DNA of 64,000 bases from Streptococcus ferus DSM 20646 (GCF_000372425.1 NZ_AQVD01000006.1:60728-124727); one strand, 5' to 3'. Shown: positions 41,549-52,003, numbered from the stretch's first letter. Translations and numbers: made by a program. The notes: generated by a model from the letters alone, not told the origin.

Positions 41549-42391
41549 TTACCAAACGGGTTGATCAATATCGTCTGATGTTTCTTTAATCACTTTTTTA
41601 ACCGCATCGGTGTGGTAGGCTTTTACCAACTTCTTAATCGCTGCGGCCTTATCTGATTTTTTCCAGTCCTTTTGACCTGCAATGACGTTAATCCATTGTT
41701 TAGAACTGTCATCAACCTTCTCTTCGTAAAGAGAGGTTTTGTAGTCAATTTTAGCTGGTACAGCATAGCTGTTATTAACAATTGCAGCATCTGCTGAAGA
41801 AAGCGCACGCGCTGTCTGACTGGCATCAACTTCTTTAATATCCAGATTTTTCGGATTTGATGTGATATTAGCCTTGGTCGCCAGAGCATCACCAGAAACA
41901 TTCAGTTTAATTAAGCCAGCTGCCTGAAGGACAAAGAGGGCACGGCTTTCGTTTGTCGCATCATTTGGAACCGCAATTTGTGCACCTTCAGGTAATTGAG
42001 AAACCTTTGTGTATTTAGCCTTACCAGCCTCGGTACCTGAGAAAAGATGGATGGGACTGATATAAGTTTCAGCAATCGTTACCAAATCGGCTTTGTTTTC
42101 TTTATTCCAGTTATTCAGGAAATTATAATGCTGGAAAGCGTTAATATCAATATCACCGTTCTTCAGAGCTTTATTCGGCTGAGAATAATCGGTAAACTGC
42201 TTAAATTTCAGTTTGATATTATCTTTCTCAAGAAGTTCCTGAATCTTATCCCAACGCTTCTCATCGGAATCGGTCATAGTCATCACACCAACTGTCAGGG
42301 TATTCTTTGAATCATTTTGACCACAGGCTGTCAAGAAAACACCCGCTGCGAGTGCCAAGACACCCAAACCTAACCATTTTTTCAATTTCAT
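41549..42391 (-). CDS. metQ: Methionine-binding lipoprotein MetQ
   Basis: 280 aa. Signal peptide with lipobox LTAC (Cys23). The NLPA-family body follows (TVGVMTMTDSDEKRWDKIQELL, DINAFQHYNFLNNW). Delivers methionine to MetNI. A MetR-type palindrome lies 87 nt upstream. Confidence 0.94.
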   Translation of the reverse strand: MKLKKWLGLGVLALAAGVFLTACGQNDSKNTLTVGVMTMTDSDEKRWDKIQELLEKDNIKLKFKQFTDYSQPNKALKNGDIDINAFQHYNFLNNWNKENKADLVTIAETYISPIHLFSGTEAGKAKYTKVSQLPEGAQIAVPNDATNESRALFVLQAAGLIKLNVSGDALATKANITSNPKNLDIKEVDASQTARALSSADAAIVNNSYAVPAKIDYKTSLYEEKVDDSSKQWINVIAGQKDWKKSDKAAAIKKLVKAYHTDAVKKVIKETSDDIDQPVW

Positions 42392-42477
42392 TTATTTAAG
42401 TCCTACTTTCTTTTTTCAATGCTATTATTCTCTCATAAGAAGTTTGTCTTTTCAAATTGTTATTACACAGACGTCGT

Positions 42478-42494
42478 TATAGTTTATAACTATA
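42478..42494. promoter_or_regulatory. MetR/MtaR-type box upstream of metQ
   Basis: TATAGTTTATAACTATA differs at two central positions from the streptococcal methionine-regulator motif TATAGTTTSAAACTATA as I recall it. It sits between the two solute-binding genes, 3' of one and upstream of metQ. Confidence 0.7.
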
Positions 42495-42532
42495 ACACCA
42501 ACTTCTAAAAAAATCAGGCAAGCCTGATTTTT

Positions 42533-43360
42533 TTATTTGATATCTGCCTTGTCAGGAAGATAGCTGCCATCTAAGAACTTCTTAGACAGTTTTTCCAATG
42601 TACCGTTATCATAAAGTGTTTTTATGCGCTTATTAACAAAGGTCTGCAAGTCTTTTTGATCTTGGGCAAAAACAAAGTAGACGTAAGGTTTGTCATTGCT
42701 GTCCAGGTCGAGCTCGCGAATCTTGATATTGTCCAAACCTTGCTCTTTAACGATGGTCTTAATCGTCTGCGTTTCGAAAATCTTGTAGTCATACTTCCCG
42801 TTATCAACATTAAGTAGCATTGGACCAATTTCTTCACTGGTGTAATTGATTTCTGTTTTAGCATCCGGATGTTCTTTGTTGTAGTCTTCCAGCAGCTTAG
42901 CCGTTGAAGTTCCCTGAACCACTTGAGTTGATTTACCAGCGATATCATCAAAAGATTTAATCTTTGAATCCTTATTCACAGCTAAAACCAGAGGATTGGT
43001 TGCTGTTGGGTTAGAGTAGAGGTACTTAGCTGCGCGCTCTTCACTGTAACTGATATTATTAGCCCCAATCTGGAACTTGTCACTGTCCAGACCTGAAAAA
43101 ACACTGGTCCAGCTGGTTTTTTGAATTTTCAGCTTGTACTTGCTAGAGCCTTTAAAGACCGCACGTGCTACTTCAATGTCATAGCCGGTCAATTTGCCAT
43201 CTTTTTCATAAGAAAAGGGTTTGGTCGTTCCAACGGTCGCCAGCGTAACTGTTTCTTTTTTAGAAGCCGCACTAGCTTCGTTTTTAGAAGTGACTGCTGT
43301 CACTGCCAAAGCTGATAAAAGCGCTAAGCTCCCCACTTTGACTATTGTTTTCAATTTCAT
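42533..43360 (-). CDS. Amino-acid solute-binding protein, no lipobox (1)
   Basis: 275 aa, family 3 binding protein (PFSYEKDGKLTGYDIEVARAVF, SWTSVFSGLDSDKFQIGANNISYSEERAAKY). Its position next to metQ parallels pneumococcal SP_0148. The signal peptide (LALLSALAVTAVTSKNEASA) has no Cys, so it would be released rather than lipid-anchored. No permease or ATPase genes accompany it. A CysR-type box upstream points to cystine or another sulfur amino acid. Confidence 0.85.
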   Translation of the reverse strand: MKLKTIVKVGSLALLSALAVTAVTSKNEASAASKKETVTLATVGTTKPFSYEKDGKLTGYDIEVARAVFKGSSKYKLKIQKTSWTSVFSGLDSDKFQIGANNISYSEERAAKYLYSNPTATNPLVLAVNKDSKIKSFDDIAGKSTQVVQGTSTAKLLEDYNKEHPDAKTEINYTSEEIGPMLLNVDNGKYDYKIFETQTIKTIVKEQGLDNIKIRELDLDSNDKPYVYFVFAQDQKDLQTFVNKRIKTLYDNGTLEKLSKKFLDGSYLPDKADIK

Positions 43361-43393
43361 AATCGTCCTCCAAGGATGTGATGTTACTATCTT

Positions 43394-43422
43394 ATCACTA
43401 ATTTCAGACCTTGCCTATTAGA
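43394..43422 (-). promoter_or_regulatory. Promoter of solute-binding protein 1
   Basis: Minus strand: TAGGCA, 17-nt spacer, TAAGAT preceded by TGA (extended -10). The CysR-type box lies just upstream of the -35, the usual place for a LysR-family activator. Confidence 0.5.
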
Positions 43423-43429
43423 TTATTCC

Positions 43430-43455
43430 TATCAAGTGATAGGCAATTTCTATCA
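43430..43455 (-). promoter_or_regulatory. CysR-type box
   Basis: The minus strand reads TGATA-N9-TATCA-N2-TGATA, which fits exactly the motif reported for CysR in S. mutans (TGATA-N9-TATCA-N2-4-TGATA, from memory). Confidence 0.7.
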
Positions 43456-43464
43456 GAACAAAAA

Positions 43465-43497
43465 ACCAGCTGGCAGTTGGAACTGCCAGCTGGTTTT
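43465..43497. terminator. Strong hairpin upstream of solute-binding protein 1
   Basis: AACCAGCTGGCAGTT/AACTGCCAGCTGGTT with T-runs on both sides. It lies upstream of the CysR box and promoter, so it ends some other transcript. The 43498-43671 stretch upstream has no gene. A TATACT at 43529-43534 (minus) could start a short RNA ending here. Confidence 0.7.
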
Positions 43498-43671
43498 ATT
43501 GAAAAAGAAAAGTTTTAGGAATGGTTATAGTATACCTCTTCTTTGGGAGTGAGGCATCGGTCTTAGGACTGAATTTGGCAAAAAGTCCTCAAAAGGAAAG
43601 CCTCTTTGGAATAGCTTTTTGGAGATTAATGGATTATAATAAAAGTAAGATAAACGAGAAGAGGTCCGCGT

Positions 43672-43878
43672 ATGAACAAAGAATTTGAAGCCTTCAAACA
43701 AACCTTATCCGAAGACAGTCTTAGGCAGATTTACGATGAAACGAAAATCGAACTTTCTGAAACGGAGCTGGAAGGGTCAGATGCTTTCTCTTTTGCCTTC
43801 GTCTCACAGATGGCAGTCAACCTGGTTGAAAAGTACCATGACTGGCTTCAAGACGACAAGTCTTCCGATGACAAGTAA
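43672..43878 (+). CDS. Small acidic hypothetical protein
   Basis: 68 aa, acidic, no membrane segment or signal: FEAFKQTLSEDSLRQIY, KIELSETELEG, and tail DWLQDDKSSDDK. A plus-strand TATAAT about 30 nt upstream and GAGAAGAGG support expression. No family recognised. It is the only plus-strand gene between the two binding-protein genes. Confidence 0.7.
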   Translation: MNKEFEAFKQTLSEDSLRQIYDETKIELSETELEGSDAFSFAFVSQMAVNLVEKYHDWLQDDKSSDDK

Positions 43879-43888
43879 AAATAATGAA

Positions 43889-43928
43889 CAAGCCCCTTTT
43901 TGCTTAAGCAGAAAAAGGGGCTTTTGTT
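43889..43928. terminator. Bidirectional terminator
   Basis: AAGCCCCTTTTT/AAAAAGGGGCTT with a ten-base loop between the convergent small gene and solute-binding gene 2. Confidence 0.85.
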
Positions 43929-43945
43929 TTAATAGACGTACTGCT

Positions 43946-44740
43946 TTAGTTAAGCCCTAACTCCTTTTTACTGGGGAGATAACTGCCACCTAGATATTTC
44001 TGACTGAGTTTCTTCAAACGGCCAGTCTGATAGAGTTTTTTTAGGGCTTTATCAAATTCTTTTTGCAATTTTCCGCTGTCAGAAGAAAAGATAATGTAAT
44101 TATTCGGATTGGCAGAGAGATCGAGTTTCAGTACCTTTAAGTCAAGATTTTTTTGCTTGATAATAGTCTCAACGGAAATTTTATCAAAAATCAAATAATC
44201 AAATTCCCCATTCTCCAAATCAAGGAGACGTTTGGAGACATCTTCACCGGAATAGGTGATTTTCGACGGTTTACTACTGTGTTCTTTATTCCAGTCCTCC
44301 ACCAGCTTAGCCGTCGATGTTCCTGTATCATCCTGAGTGGTTCGACCACCGATGTTATCGAGCGATTTGATGTCAGATCCTTCTGGAACAACCAGCACTA
44401 GCGGGTTAGCTGCTATGGGAAGAGAGTAACGGTATTTTGTCGCACGCGCCTCGGTATAACTGAGGTTATTGGCTGCTACCTGGTAGTGACCGCTGTCTAG
44501 TCCGACAAAAATGCTCTCCCAAGCTGTTTTCTTAAAGGAAAAACGGTAATTTGTCATATACTTATCGGCAGCCTTGAGCACTTCAATATCATAGCCGGTT
44601 AATTTGCCACCGTTTTCATAAGAAAAGGGCTTGATGTCGCCTGCTGTCGCCACGACAGTCTCCTTTTCCTGAGCTGCCACAACATGTGGAAAAACAACCA
44701 ATGATAGGGTTGTTAACCCTAAAACCATAACTTTTTTCAT
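43946..44740 (-). CDS. Amino-acid solute-binding protein, no lipobox (2)
   Basis: 264 aa, paralogue of the previous binding protein (shared PFSYENGGKLTGYDIEVLKA, SLDNIGGRTTQ, GTSTAKLVEDWNKEH, GGSYLPSKKEL). The signal peptide VLGLTTLSLVVFPHVVA ends in an AxA-type site before AQEKE, again with no lipobox Cys. It has no transporter partners and its own CysR-type box upstream. Confidence 0.85.
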   Translation of the reverse strand: MKKVMVLGLTTLSLVVFPHVVAAQEKETVVATAGDIKPFSYENGGKLTGYDIEVLKAADKYMTNYRFSFKKTAWESIFVGLDSGHYQVAANNLSYTEARATKYRYSLPIAANPLVLVVPEGSDIKSLDNIGGRTTQDDTGTSTAKLVEDWNKEHSSKPSKITYSGEDVSKRLLDLENGEFDYLIFDKISVETIIKQKNLDLKVLKLDLSANPNNYIIFSSDSGKLQKEFDKALKKLYQTGRLKKLSQKYLGGSYLPSKKELGLN

Positions 44741-44805
44741 ACCAACCTCCTACTGATTAGATCTATCTTATCATCTTTCAAAGACTTTGGATAATAGCTT
44801 TTTTC

Positions 44806-44832
44806 TATCATCGTCATAGGAAAATCTTATCA
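44806..44832 (-). promoter_or_regulatory. CysR-type box (second copy)
   Basis: Minus strand TGATA-N9-TATGA-N3-TGATA, one mismatch (TATGA for TATCA) from the motif in front of the paralogue. Confidence 0.6.
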
Positions 44833-44871
44833 GTAAAAGGCTTTTACCAGCTCATGATAGCAAGAGAACGT

Positions 44872-46651
<1,780 letters not shown>

Positions 46652-46720
46652 AGATTTATCCTCCACAGTCTGGGAATAAACTGTGAAAGGTGGGAAATAG
46701 ACAAACAAACGAGACACTCG

Positions 46721-49222
46721 TTACTTGGTAACGATATTGACGAGTTTGTTTGGAACCACAATCACCTTCACAAGATCCTTGCCAGCAATTTCAGCTTGGA
46801 TTTTCTCATTTGCCAGAGCCATGGCTTCTAAGTCTTCTTTGTTGGCATCTTTAGGAACCAGCAGTTTTGCACGTACTTTTCCTTTAATCTGGAGGACAAT
46901 CTCCACTTCGTCCTCTACCAGCTTGCTTTCGTCATAGCTTGGCCACGCCACATGAGAGATGGACTCTTGACTGCCTGTTACCATCTGCCAGAGTTCCTCA
47001 CCCAAGTGCGGGGCAAATGGTGCCAGCAGCTGGATGAAGCCCTTGGCGTATTCGACATAGAGCTGGTCTTCCTTGTTGGCAGCATTGACAAAGACCATGA
47101 GTTGGGCGATGGCGGTATTGAATTTGAGCCCTTCGATGTGCTCGCTCACCGTCTTGACGGTTTCATGGTAAACCTTGTCCAAATTGCCACTGTTCTCTGC
47201 TATTAGCTCCTTGCTGGTCAGAAGACGGTAAACCCGATCGAGGAATTTACGAGCCCCTTCCAAACCTTCTTCAGACCAAGCGATAGACGCATCCAGCGGC
47301 CCCATGAACATCTCATAAACCCGCAGGGTATCAGCTCCGTACTGGTCGATAACATCATCTGGATTGACCACGTTTTTCAGGGATTTGGACATCTTGGCTG
47401 GCGCCTGTTCCAGTTCTTCGCCAGTTTCGACATGGAAGAAGGAGCCAGCCCGTTTTTCCACCTTATCGGTCGCAACCAAAGCCCCACGGCCATCACGGTA
47501 GCTGGTTCCCAAAATCATCCCTTGGTTAAAGAGTTTTTGGAAGGGTTCCTTGGTTGGAACGACACCGATATCATAGAGGAACTTGTGCCAGAAACGAGCA
47601 TAGAGGAGGTGAAGAACGGCATGTTCGGCACCGCCGACATAGATGTCAACTGGCAGCCATTGTTTAAGCAGGTCTTCGTCAGCCAATTTCTCGTCGTTGT
47701 GTGGATCGATATAGCGCAGGTAGTACCAGCTTGATCCTGCCCATTGCGGCATGGTGTTGGTCTCACGACGCCCCTTGACCCCATCTTCGCGGGTCACTTC
47801 TAGCCAGTCCGTCAGGTTGGCAAGTGGCGACTCACCAGTGCCTGAAGGCTTGATGTCAGAGGTCTTTGGCAAGACCAGAGGTAATTCATTTTCTGGAACA
47901 GCTGTGGATGTCCCGTCTTCCCAATGGATGATTGGAATGGGCTCACCCCAATAACGCTGGCGGCTGAAAAGCCAGTCGCGGAGGCGGTAGGAAATTTTTT
48001 CCTCACCCAAGTCCTTTTCTTCCAGCCAGCTCACCATCTTGGCAATGGCATCTTCCTTGTTGAGACCATCTAGGAAGTCTGAGTTGATATGGGGACCGTC
48101 TTCTGTGAAGGCCGCCTCTGCTACATTGCCACCTTCCAGAACGGGAATGATCTCCAAATCAAACTGTTTGGCAAATTCCCAGTCACGCTCATCATGGGCA
48201 GGAACGGCCATGATGGCACCTGTTCCGTAGCTGGCTAGGACATAGTCGGCAATCCAAATTGGAATTTCTTTACCATTGACAGGGTTGATAGCGTAGGCTC
48301 CTGTCCAGACACCTGTCTTGTCTTTGGCAAGGTCTGTACGGGCCAGGTCAGATTTGAGAGAGGCTTGGCGCTTGTAGTCGGCCACTGCTTCTGCCTGGTC
48401 TGGCGAGGTAATGCTGTCAACCAAGTCATGCTCAGGGGCCAAGACAGCGTAGGTCGCCCCAAAAAGGGTGTCTGGACGAGTGGTGAAGACGGTAAAGTCC
48501 TTGTCGGTGTCCTTGATTTTGAAGGTGACATTGGCACCGGTTGACTTACCAATCCAGTTGCGTTGCATGTCCTTGATAGACTCTGGCCAGTCGACTTCTT
48601 CCAAATCATTGAGCAGGCGCTCGGCATAGGCTGTGATTTTCAGCATCCATTGGCGCATAGGCTTGCGGACAACGGGATAACCACCACGCTCTGAGGTTCC
48701 ATCAGGAAGGACCTCTTCATTAGCAATGGCTGTTCCCAGTTCCTCTACCCAGTTAACAGGCACTTCAGCTTCATAGGCCAGGCCCTTTTCATAGAGCTTG
48801 GTGAAAATCCACTGGGTCCACTTGTAGTAGTTGGGGTCTGTTGTGTTGATTTCACGGTCCCAGTCGTAAGAAAAGCCAAGGGCGTTAATCTGACGCTTGA
48901 AAGTAGCAATATTTTGGGCTGTAAAGTCTGCCGGGTCATTGCCTGTATCCATGGCGTACTGCTCCGCTGGCAGACCAAAGGCATCCCAGCCCATGGGATG
49001 AAGGACATTGTATCCCTTGGCCCGCTTGTAACGGCTGAGGATGTCGGTCGCAGTATAGCCCTCTGGATGGCCTACGTGCAGACCCGCACCAGATGGATAA
49101 GGGAACATATCCAGGGCATAAAACTTAGGTTTTGAGGCATCTGTTCCTGTTTTAAAGGTGTGATGATCCGCCCAAAAGCTCTGCCATTTTTTCTCAATTG
49201 CTTTGTGATTATAGTAAACCAT
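46721..49222 (-). CDS. leuS: Leucine--tRNA ligase
   Basis: 833 aa from [16 protein letters not shown], behind TGGAGA. HIGH-type motif [15 protein letters not shown], editing domain with [12 protein letters not shown] and [19 protein letters not shown] near 610, C-terminal tRNA-binding domain. An extended -10 (TGGTATAAT, 49253-49258) precedes it. The leader is too short for a T-box. Confidence 0.97.
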   Translation of the reverse strand: MVYYNHKAIEKKWQSFWADHHTFKTGTDASKPKFYALDMFPYPSGAGLHVGHPEGYTATDILSRYKRAKGYNVLHPMGWDAFGLPAEQYAMDTGNDPADFTAQNIATFKRQINALGFSYDWDREINTTDPNYYKWTQWIFTKLYEKGLAYEAEVPVNWVEELGTAIANEEVLPDGTSERGGYPVVRKPMRQWMLKITAYAERLLNDLEEVDWPESIKDMQRNWIGKSTGANVTFKIKDTDKDFTVFTTRPDTLFGATYAVLAPEHDLVDSITSPDQAEAVADYKRQASLKSDLARTDLAKDKTGVWTGAYAINPVNGKEIPIWIADYVLASYGTGAIMAVPAHDERDWEFAKQFDLEIIPVLEGGNVAEAAFTEDGPHINSDFLDGLNKEDAIAKMVSWLEEKDLGEEKISYRLRDWLFSRQRYWGEPIPIIHWEDGTSTAVPENELPLVLPKTSDIKPSGTGESPLANLTDWLEVTREDGVKGRRETNTMPQWAGSSWYYLRYIDPHNDEKLADEDLLKQWLPVDIYVGGAEHAVLHLLYARFWHKFLYDIGVVPTKEPFQKLFNQGMILGTSYRDGRGALVATDKVEKRAGSFFHVETGEELEQAPAKMSKSLKNVVNPDDVIDQYGADTLRVYEMFMGPLDASIAWSEEGLEGARKFLDRVYRLLTSKELIAENSGNLDKVYHETVKTVSEHIEGLKFNTAIAQLMVFVNAANKEDQLYVEYAKGFIQLLAPFAPHLGEELWQMVTGSQESISHVAWPSYDESKLVEDEVEIVLQIKGKVRAKLLVPKDANKEDLEAMALANEKIQAEIAGKDLVKVIVVPNKLVNIVTK

Positions 49223-49293
49223 TAGATTCTCCAAAATATAATATCGTTTTTATTATACCATTTTTTAGCTTTAGGACTGAAAAAATTCTAAAG

Positions 49294-49321
49294 AAAGATA
49301 GGTGAAACCACCTATCTTTTA
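49294..49321 (-). terminator. Terminator of the anchored-protein gene
   Basis: AAAGATAGGTG/CACCTATCTTT around AAAC, overlapping the end of the upstream gene on the minus strand. Confidence 0.75.
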
Positions 49322-49920
49322 CTTTTAGGCTTATAAGTATAGGCTTTCAGAAAAGCTTCGATAGAAGAAGGAATGGCTTCATCAGCTTCCAAAACCTCAA
49401 TGTCTTCGGTCATTTTTTCAATGGCTCCTTCTTCGTTGGTCGCAGTCGACATATCCCGATAAATCATCTTTCCTTTCGACTTAACCAAAAGTGGCTCCTC
49501 CATAAAATTAGGATCTTCCTCTTTGGTAATCTTTTTTTCAAAGATGACCTTGTTATCCACAGCCTTTACAGACGCAAATTTAACCGTTACCGACCTTAGG
49601 CGTTTAAAATAATAGCTGTCGCCTTTTCGAACATAACTTCCTTCAATAAAGATTTTGCTAGGGTAGACTTCTTCAGGATAATTATCGATCTGGGCATCTT
49701 CCAGTTCTTGCTGTGTGTAGTCACTGTCATCAATCAGCATCACCCAGCGGTTGTCTTTTAGGAGTTTGAACCTGTCGTAAGCGTCATAAGTCTTGCCAAT
49801 GGTTAGTGATGATACGGGCTTTTCTTCGGAAAAACACAAAATCCAATAGGCAGCACCGCCAAATAAGAACAAGACAACTGCAAAAATGGCTAAGCACCCT
49901 GTTTTTCGTTTCGATGTCAT
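49312..49920 (-). CDS. Membrane-anchored protein of unknown function
   Basis: 202 aa. Basic N-terminus MTSKRKTG and one helix (about 8-29); the rest is extracellular, mixed charged, about half beta-like. No family recognised. It overlaps the preceding gene by 4 nt (ATGA), so the two products are made together and may act together. Confidence 0.7.
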   Translation of the reverse strand: MTSKRKTGCLAIFAVVLFLFGGAAYWILCFSEEKPVSSLTIGKTYDAYDRFKLLKDNRWVMLIDDSDYTQQELEDAQIDNYPEEVYPSKIFIEGSYVRKGDSYYFKRLRSVTVKFASVKAVDNKVIFEKKITKEEDPNFMEEPLLVKSKGKMIYRDMSTATNEEGAIEKMTEDIEVLEADEAIPSSIEAFLKAYTYKPKSKR

Positions 49921-51206
49921 GACTGGCTCCCTTCAACTAATTTCTTATAGGCCTCAATCTCGGCTTTGACACTCTGATACATACTGCGTCCCTTGAACGC
50001 ATAAACACCTTTGCTATTGAAATAACTATCGGTCCAGCTGCTCCGGCGCTTCTTTGAGAACGGCTGCCCAACCTTATTGGGAGCCTTATAGGCGATACCA
50101 TTTTTTTTCATGGAATTCCGCCTAAATTGAGGGTCATGTGTCTTTGTCGGATAGACGTCCAGATAACGATGCTGTCGGTTGTTCTCACTGGCATAGTTAA
50201 AGCTGGCACCGTTAATAACGCCATTTTCATTTGTCCCTTCAGGATCTAATTCATTGACAAAATGCCCTTCATTATCCAGAATAAACTCCGTGTAAAAATG
50301 CATCACGATTTTAAAATTTACCCGTCTTTTGCCATCGGGAAGATATTTTTGAACACGGTTGATATTTCGGCTATCAATTGCCAGTTTATTATGCAGGCGT
50401 GATGACTCCCCAAACTGGTAGTCGTAATAATAGTCCGAATTGCTGACGCCTATCTTTTCTAACAGTGTATTTGCCTCATCCAAATCCCTCATGTGATGTG
50501 CCAGAGCCTGAGCATCCGACATGCCTTGTTTTCGGTAATTGTCCCGAACCCACTGAGCCTGCTGAGCAGATATAACATAGCGAAACTGGTGAAGCTTGCG
50601 CTCCAGAACCCCGCCTTTGGCAAAACTGAGTTTAGGATAGGCGACTCGGACAGCCTTGGAAAAATCTGACCAAAAAGAATCATCTGGGCTAAGTTCTTTA
50701 GAAAAACGGCTAAGCAGCTGTTGGGTTTCTTCTTTGGTGCCGGATAAGTCATCCGGCAGAGCAACCGTTGTAACAGCCATTTTTAGCAGACGTTTGGCAT
50801 TGGTCGGCTTCAGTTTTTTAGCATCAATCCCCCATAAAGCTTGGAATACTTTGCTTCCAAAAAGCTGACTGTCAGTCAGACGCTTGGTGAAGAGCTGGCC
50901 AAGCTGACTTGAGGCTACCTTTTTATCAGGCTTCTCCCACAATACCTGAACAATCGCCTGGTCGCTCCACCCTTTCTGCCTCAGTTCTTCTCTTCCCTTC
51001 TCCAGTATCAGTTTTAAGTCTGTTTGCTGCTTTGCTGTCAGCTGCTGGGGGAAGGTTCTGATATAAGCAGCCGTATCTCTAGGAAACGTGAGCGCCTTTT
51101 GACGCTTAGATGCCGCTACCATCTGCTGCACCGTTCCATCTGACAATAAACCGCCTGCCGCTATCAGACAAGCTAGAATGATAAGGAAAACCTTGCGCTT
51201 TTTCAT
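49917..51206 (-). CDS. Secreted or anchored DUF3114-like protein
   Basis: 429 aa from MKKRKVFLIILACLIAAGG, an N-terminal signal or anchor helix (6-23). The central region is helical and basic; the C-terminal third has NELDPEGTNENGVINGASFNYAS and DPQFRRNSMKKNG. I associate it with the streptococcal DUF3114 family, tentatively. TATAAT (51213-51218) is 6 nt before the ATG without SD, so leaderless initiation is likely. The ten upstream codons of the open frame cross the promoter. Confidence 0.7.
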   Translation of the reverse strand: MKKRKVFLIILACLIAAGGLLSDGTVQQMVAASKRQKALTFPRDTAAYIRTFPQQLTAKQQTDLKLILEKGREELRQKGWSDQAIVQVLWEKPDKKVASSQLGQLFTKRLTDSQLFGSKVFQALWGIDAKKLKPTNAKRLLKMAVTTVALPDDLSGTKEETQQLLSRFSKELSPDDSFWSDFSKAVRVAYPKLSFAKGGVLERKLHQFRYVISAQQAQWVRDNYRKQGMSDAQALAHHMRDLDEANTLLEKIGVSNSDYYYDYQFGESSRLHNKLAIDSRNINRVQKYLPDGKRRVNFKIVMHFYTEFILDNEGHFVNELDPEGTNENGVINGASFNYASENNRQHRYLDVYPTKTHDPQFRRNSMKKNGIAYKAPNKVGQPFSKKRRSSWTDSYFNSKGVYAFKGRSMYQSVKAEIEAYKKLVEGSQS

Positions 51207-51212
51207 AATCTT

Positions 51213-51218
51213 ATTATA
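51213..51218 (-). promoter_or_regulatory. Extended -10 for the DUF3114-like gene
   Basis: TGTTATAAT on the minus strand; the six bases AAGATT separate it from the ATG at 51206. Confidence 0.6.
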
Positions 51219-51290
51219 ACAAAAAGAGGTCGGCAAAAATGTCGTCTGTCAAAAAACAGATAAAAAACAGATTCGCTATCCGAAGAGCTA

Positions 51291-51338
51291 AAAAGGGCTG
51301 AACAAAAGTCTCTAAATGACTTTCTGTCCAGCCCTATC
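51291..51338 (-). terminator. nusG terminator
   Basis: GGGCTG...CAGCCC with inner AAAGTC/GACTTT pairing and a following TTTTT on the minus strand. Confidence 0.8.
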
Positions 51339-51347
51339 TTTTAGGCC

Positions 51348-51887
51348 TTATAGTTCAGCAATCTGATACAATTCTAATTCAGCGGCTGTTTCACTGCCAA
51401 ACATATTGATCATAATCTTCACCTTATTATTTTCAATTTCGATGACACGCCCTTCTTGCCCCATGAAAGCACCGTCAATAATTCTAACCACATCACCCGG
51501 TTTAATATTGGTGTCAATCACATCAACCGTTTGACCCATAGACAACAAAATAGCCCGGATTTCCTCTTCAAGAAGAGGGGTCGGTTTTGAGCGGTTACCA
51601 TGTGAGCCGACAAAACCAGTCACGTTTGGCGTATTACGAACAACAAACCAAGCCTCATCCGTCATAACCATTTCAACCAAAACATAACCTGGGAAACGAT
51701 TTTCCTCAATCTCTTTTGACTTGCCGTTTTTTTCCACGTTAACCGTCTGAGTCGGAATTTCTACCCGTAGGATATTCTCCAGCATATTATAAGTCTGCGC
51801 TCTCTGTAAAAGATTCTCCTTAACCTTATTTTCATAACCAGAGTACGTCTGCAGAACAAACCAACCTTTATCAAAACTATCTAACAT
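51348..51887 (-). CDS. nusG: Transcription termination/antitermination protein NusG
   Basis: 179 aa from MLDSFDKGWFVLQTYSGYE. The NGN domain (FPGYVLVEM, VRNTPNVTGFVG) and KOW domain (PGDVVRIIDGAFMGQEGRV) are complete. AAAGGAAAG precedes ATG; the in-frame TTG at 51905 was rejected. It has its own promoter and terminator. Confidence 0.96.
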   Translation of the reverse strand: MLDSFDKGWFVLQTYSGYENKVKENLLQRAQTYNMLENILRVEIPTQTVNVEKNGKSKEIEENRFPGYVLVEMVMTDEAWFVVRNTPNVTGFVGSHGNRSKPTPLLEEEIRAILLSMGQTVDVIDTNIKPGDVVRIIDGAFMGQEGRVIEIENNKVKIMINMFGSETAAELELYQIAEL

Positions 51888-51906
51888 CTGCTTTCCTTTC
51901 CTCAAT

Positions 51907-51926
51907 AAAAAAGCCTTGCTGGCTTT
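51907..51926 (-). terminator. Terminator-like hairpin in the nusG leader
   Basis: AAAAGCC/GGCTTTT with an AGCAA loop and six T, beginning about 13 nt after the predicted start site and ending about 20 nt before the ATG. Candidate attenuator. Confidence 0.6.
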
Positions 51927-51945
51927 TGGTGTTTTTCTTGTCTTT

Positions 51946-51951
51946 ATTATA
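51946..51951 (-). promoter_or_regulatory. nusG -10 element
   Basis: TATAAT preceded by TGA (extended -10, minus strand); the -35 region is weak. It lies just below the secE terminator. Confidence 0.65.
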
Positions 51952-51962
51952 TCACAAAGTCT

Positions 51963-51988
51963 AAAAAAGGAAAGGGCGAGCCCTCTCC
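51963..51988 (-). terminator. secE terminator
   Basis: GGAGAGGGC/GCCCTTTCC around TC, followed by TTTTTT on the minus strand. Confidence 0.75.
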
Positions 51989-52003
51989 TTATTTATTTTT
52001 TCC

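Noticed and set aside
46721..49222. leuS as horizontally acquired because its codon use looks slightly more GC-rich than its neighbours
   Set aside because: Highly expressed translation genes often look this way and I cannot compute a composition test here.
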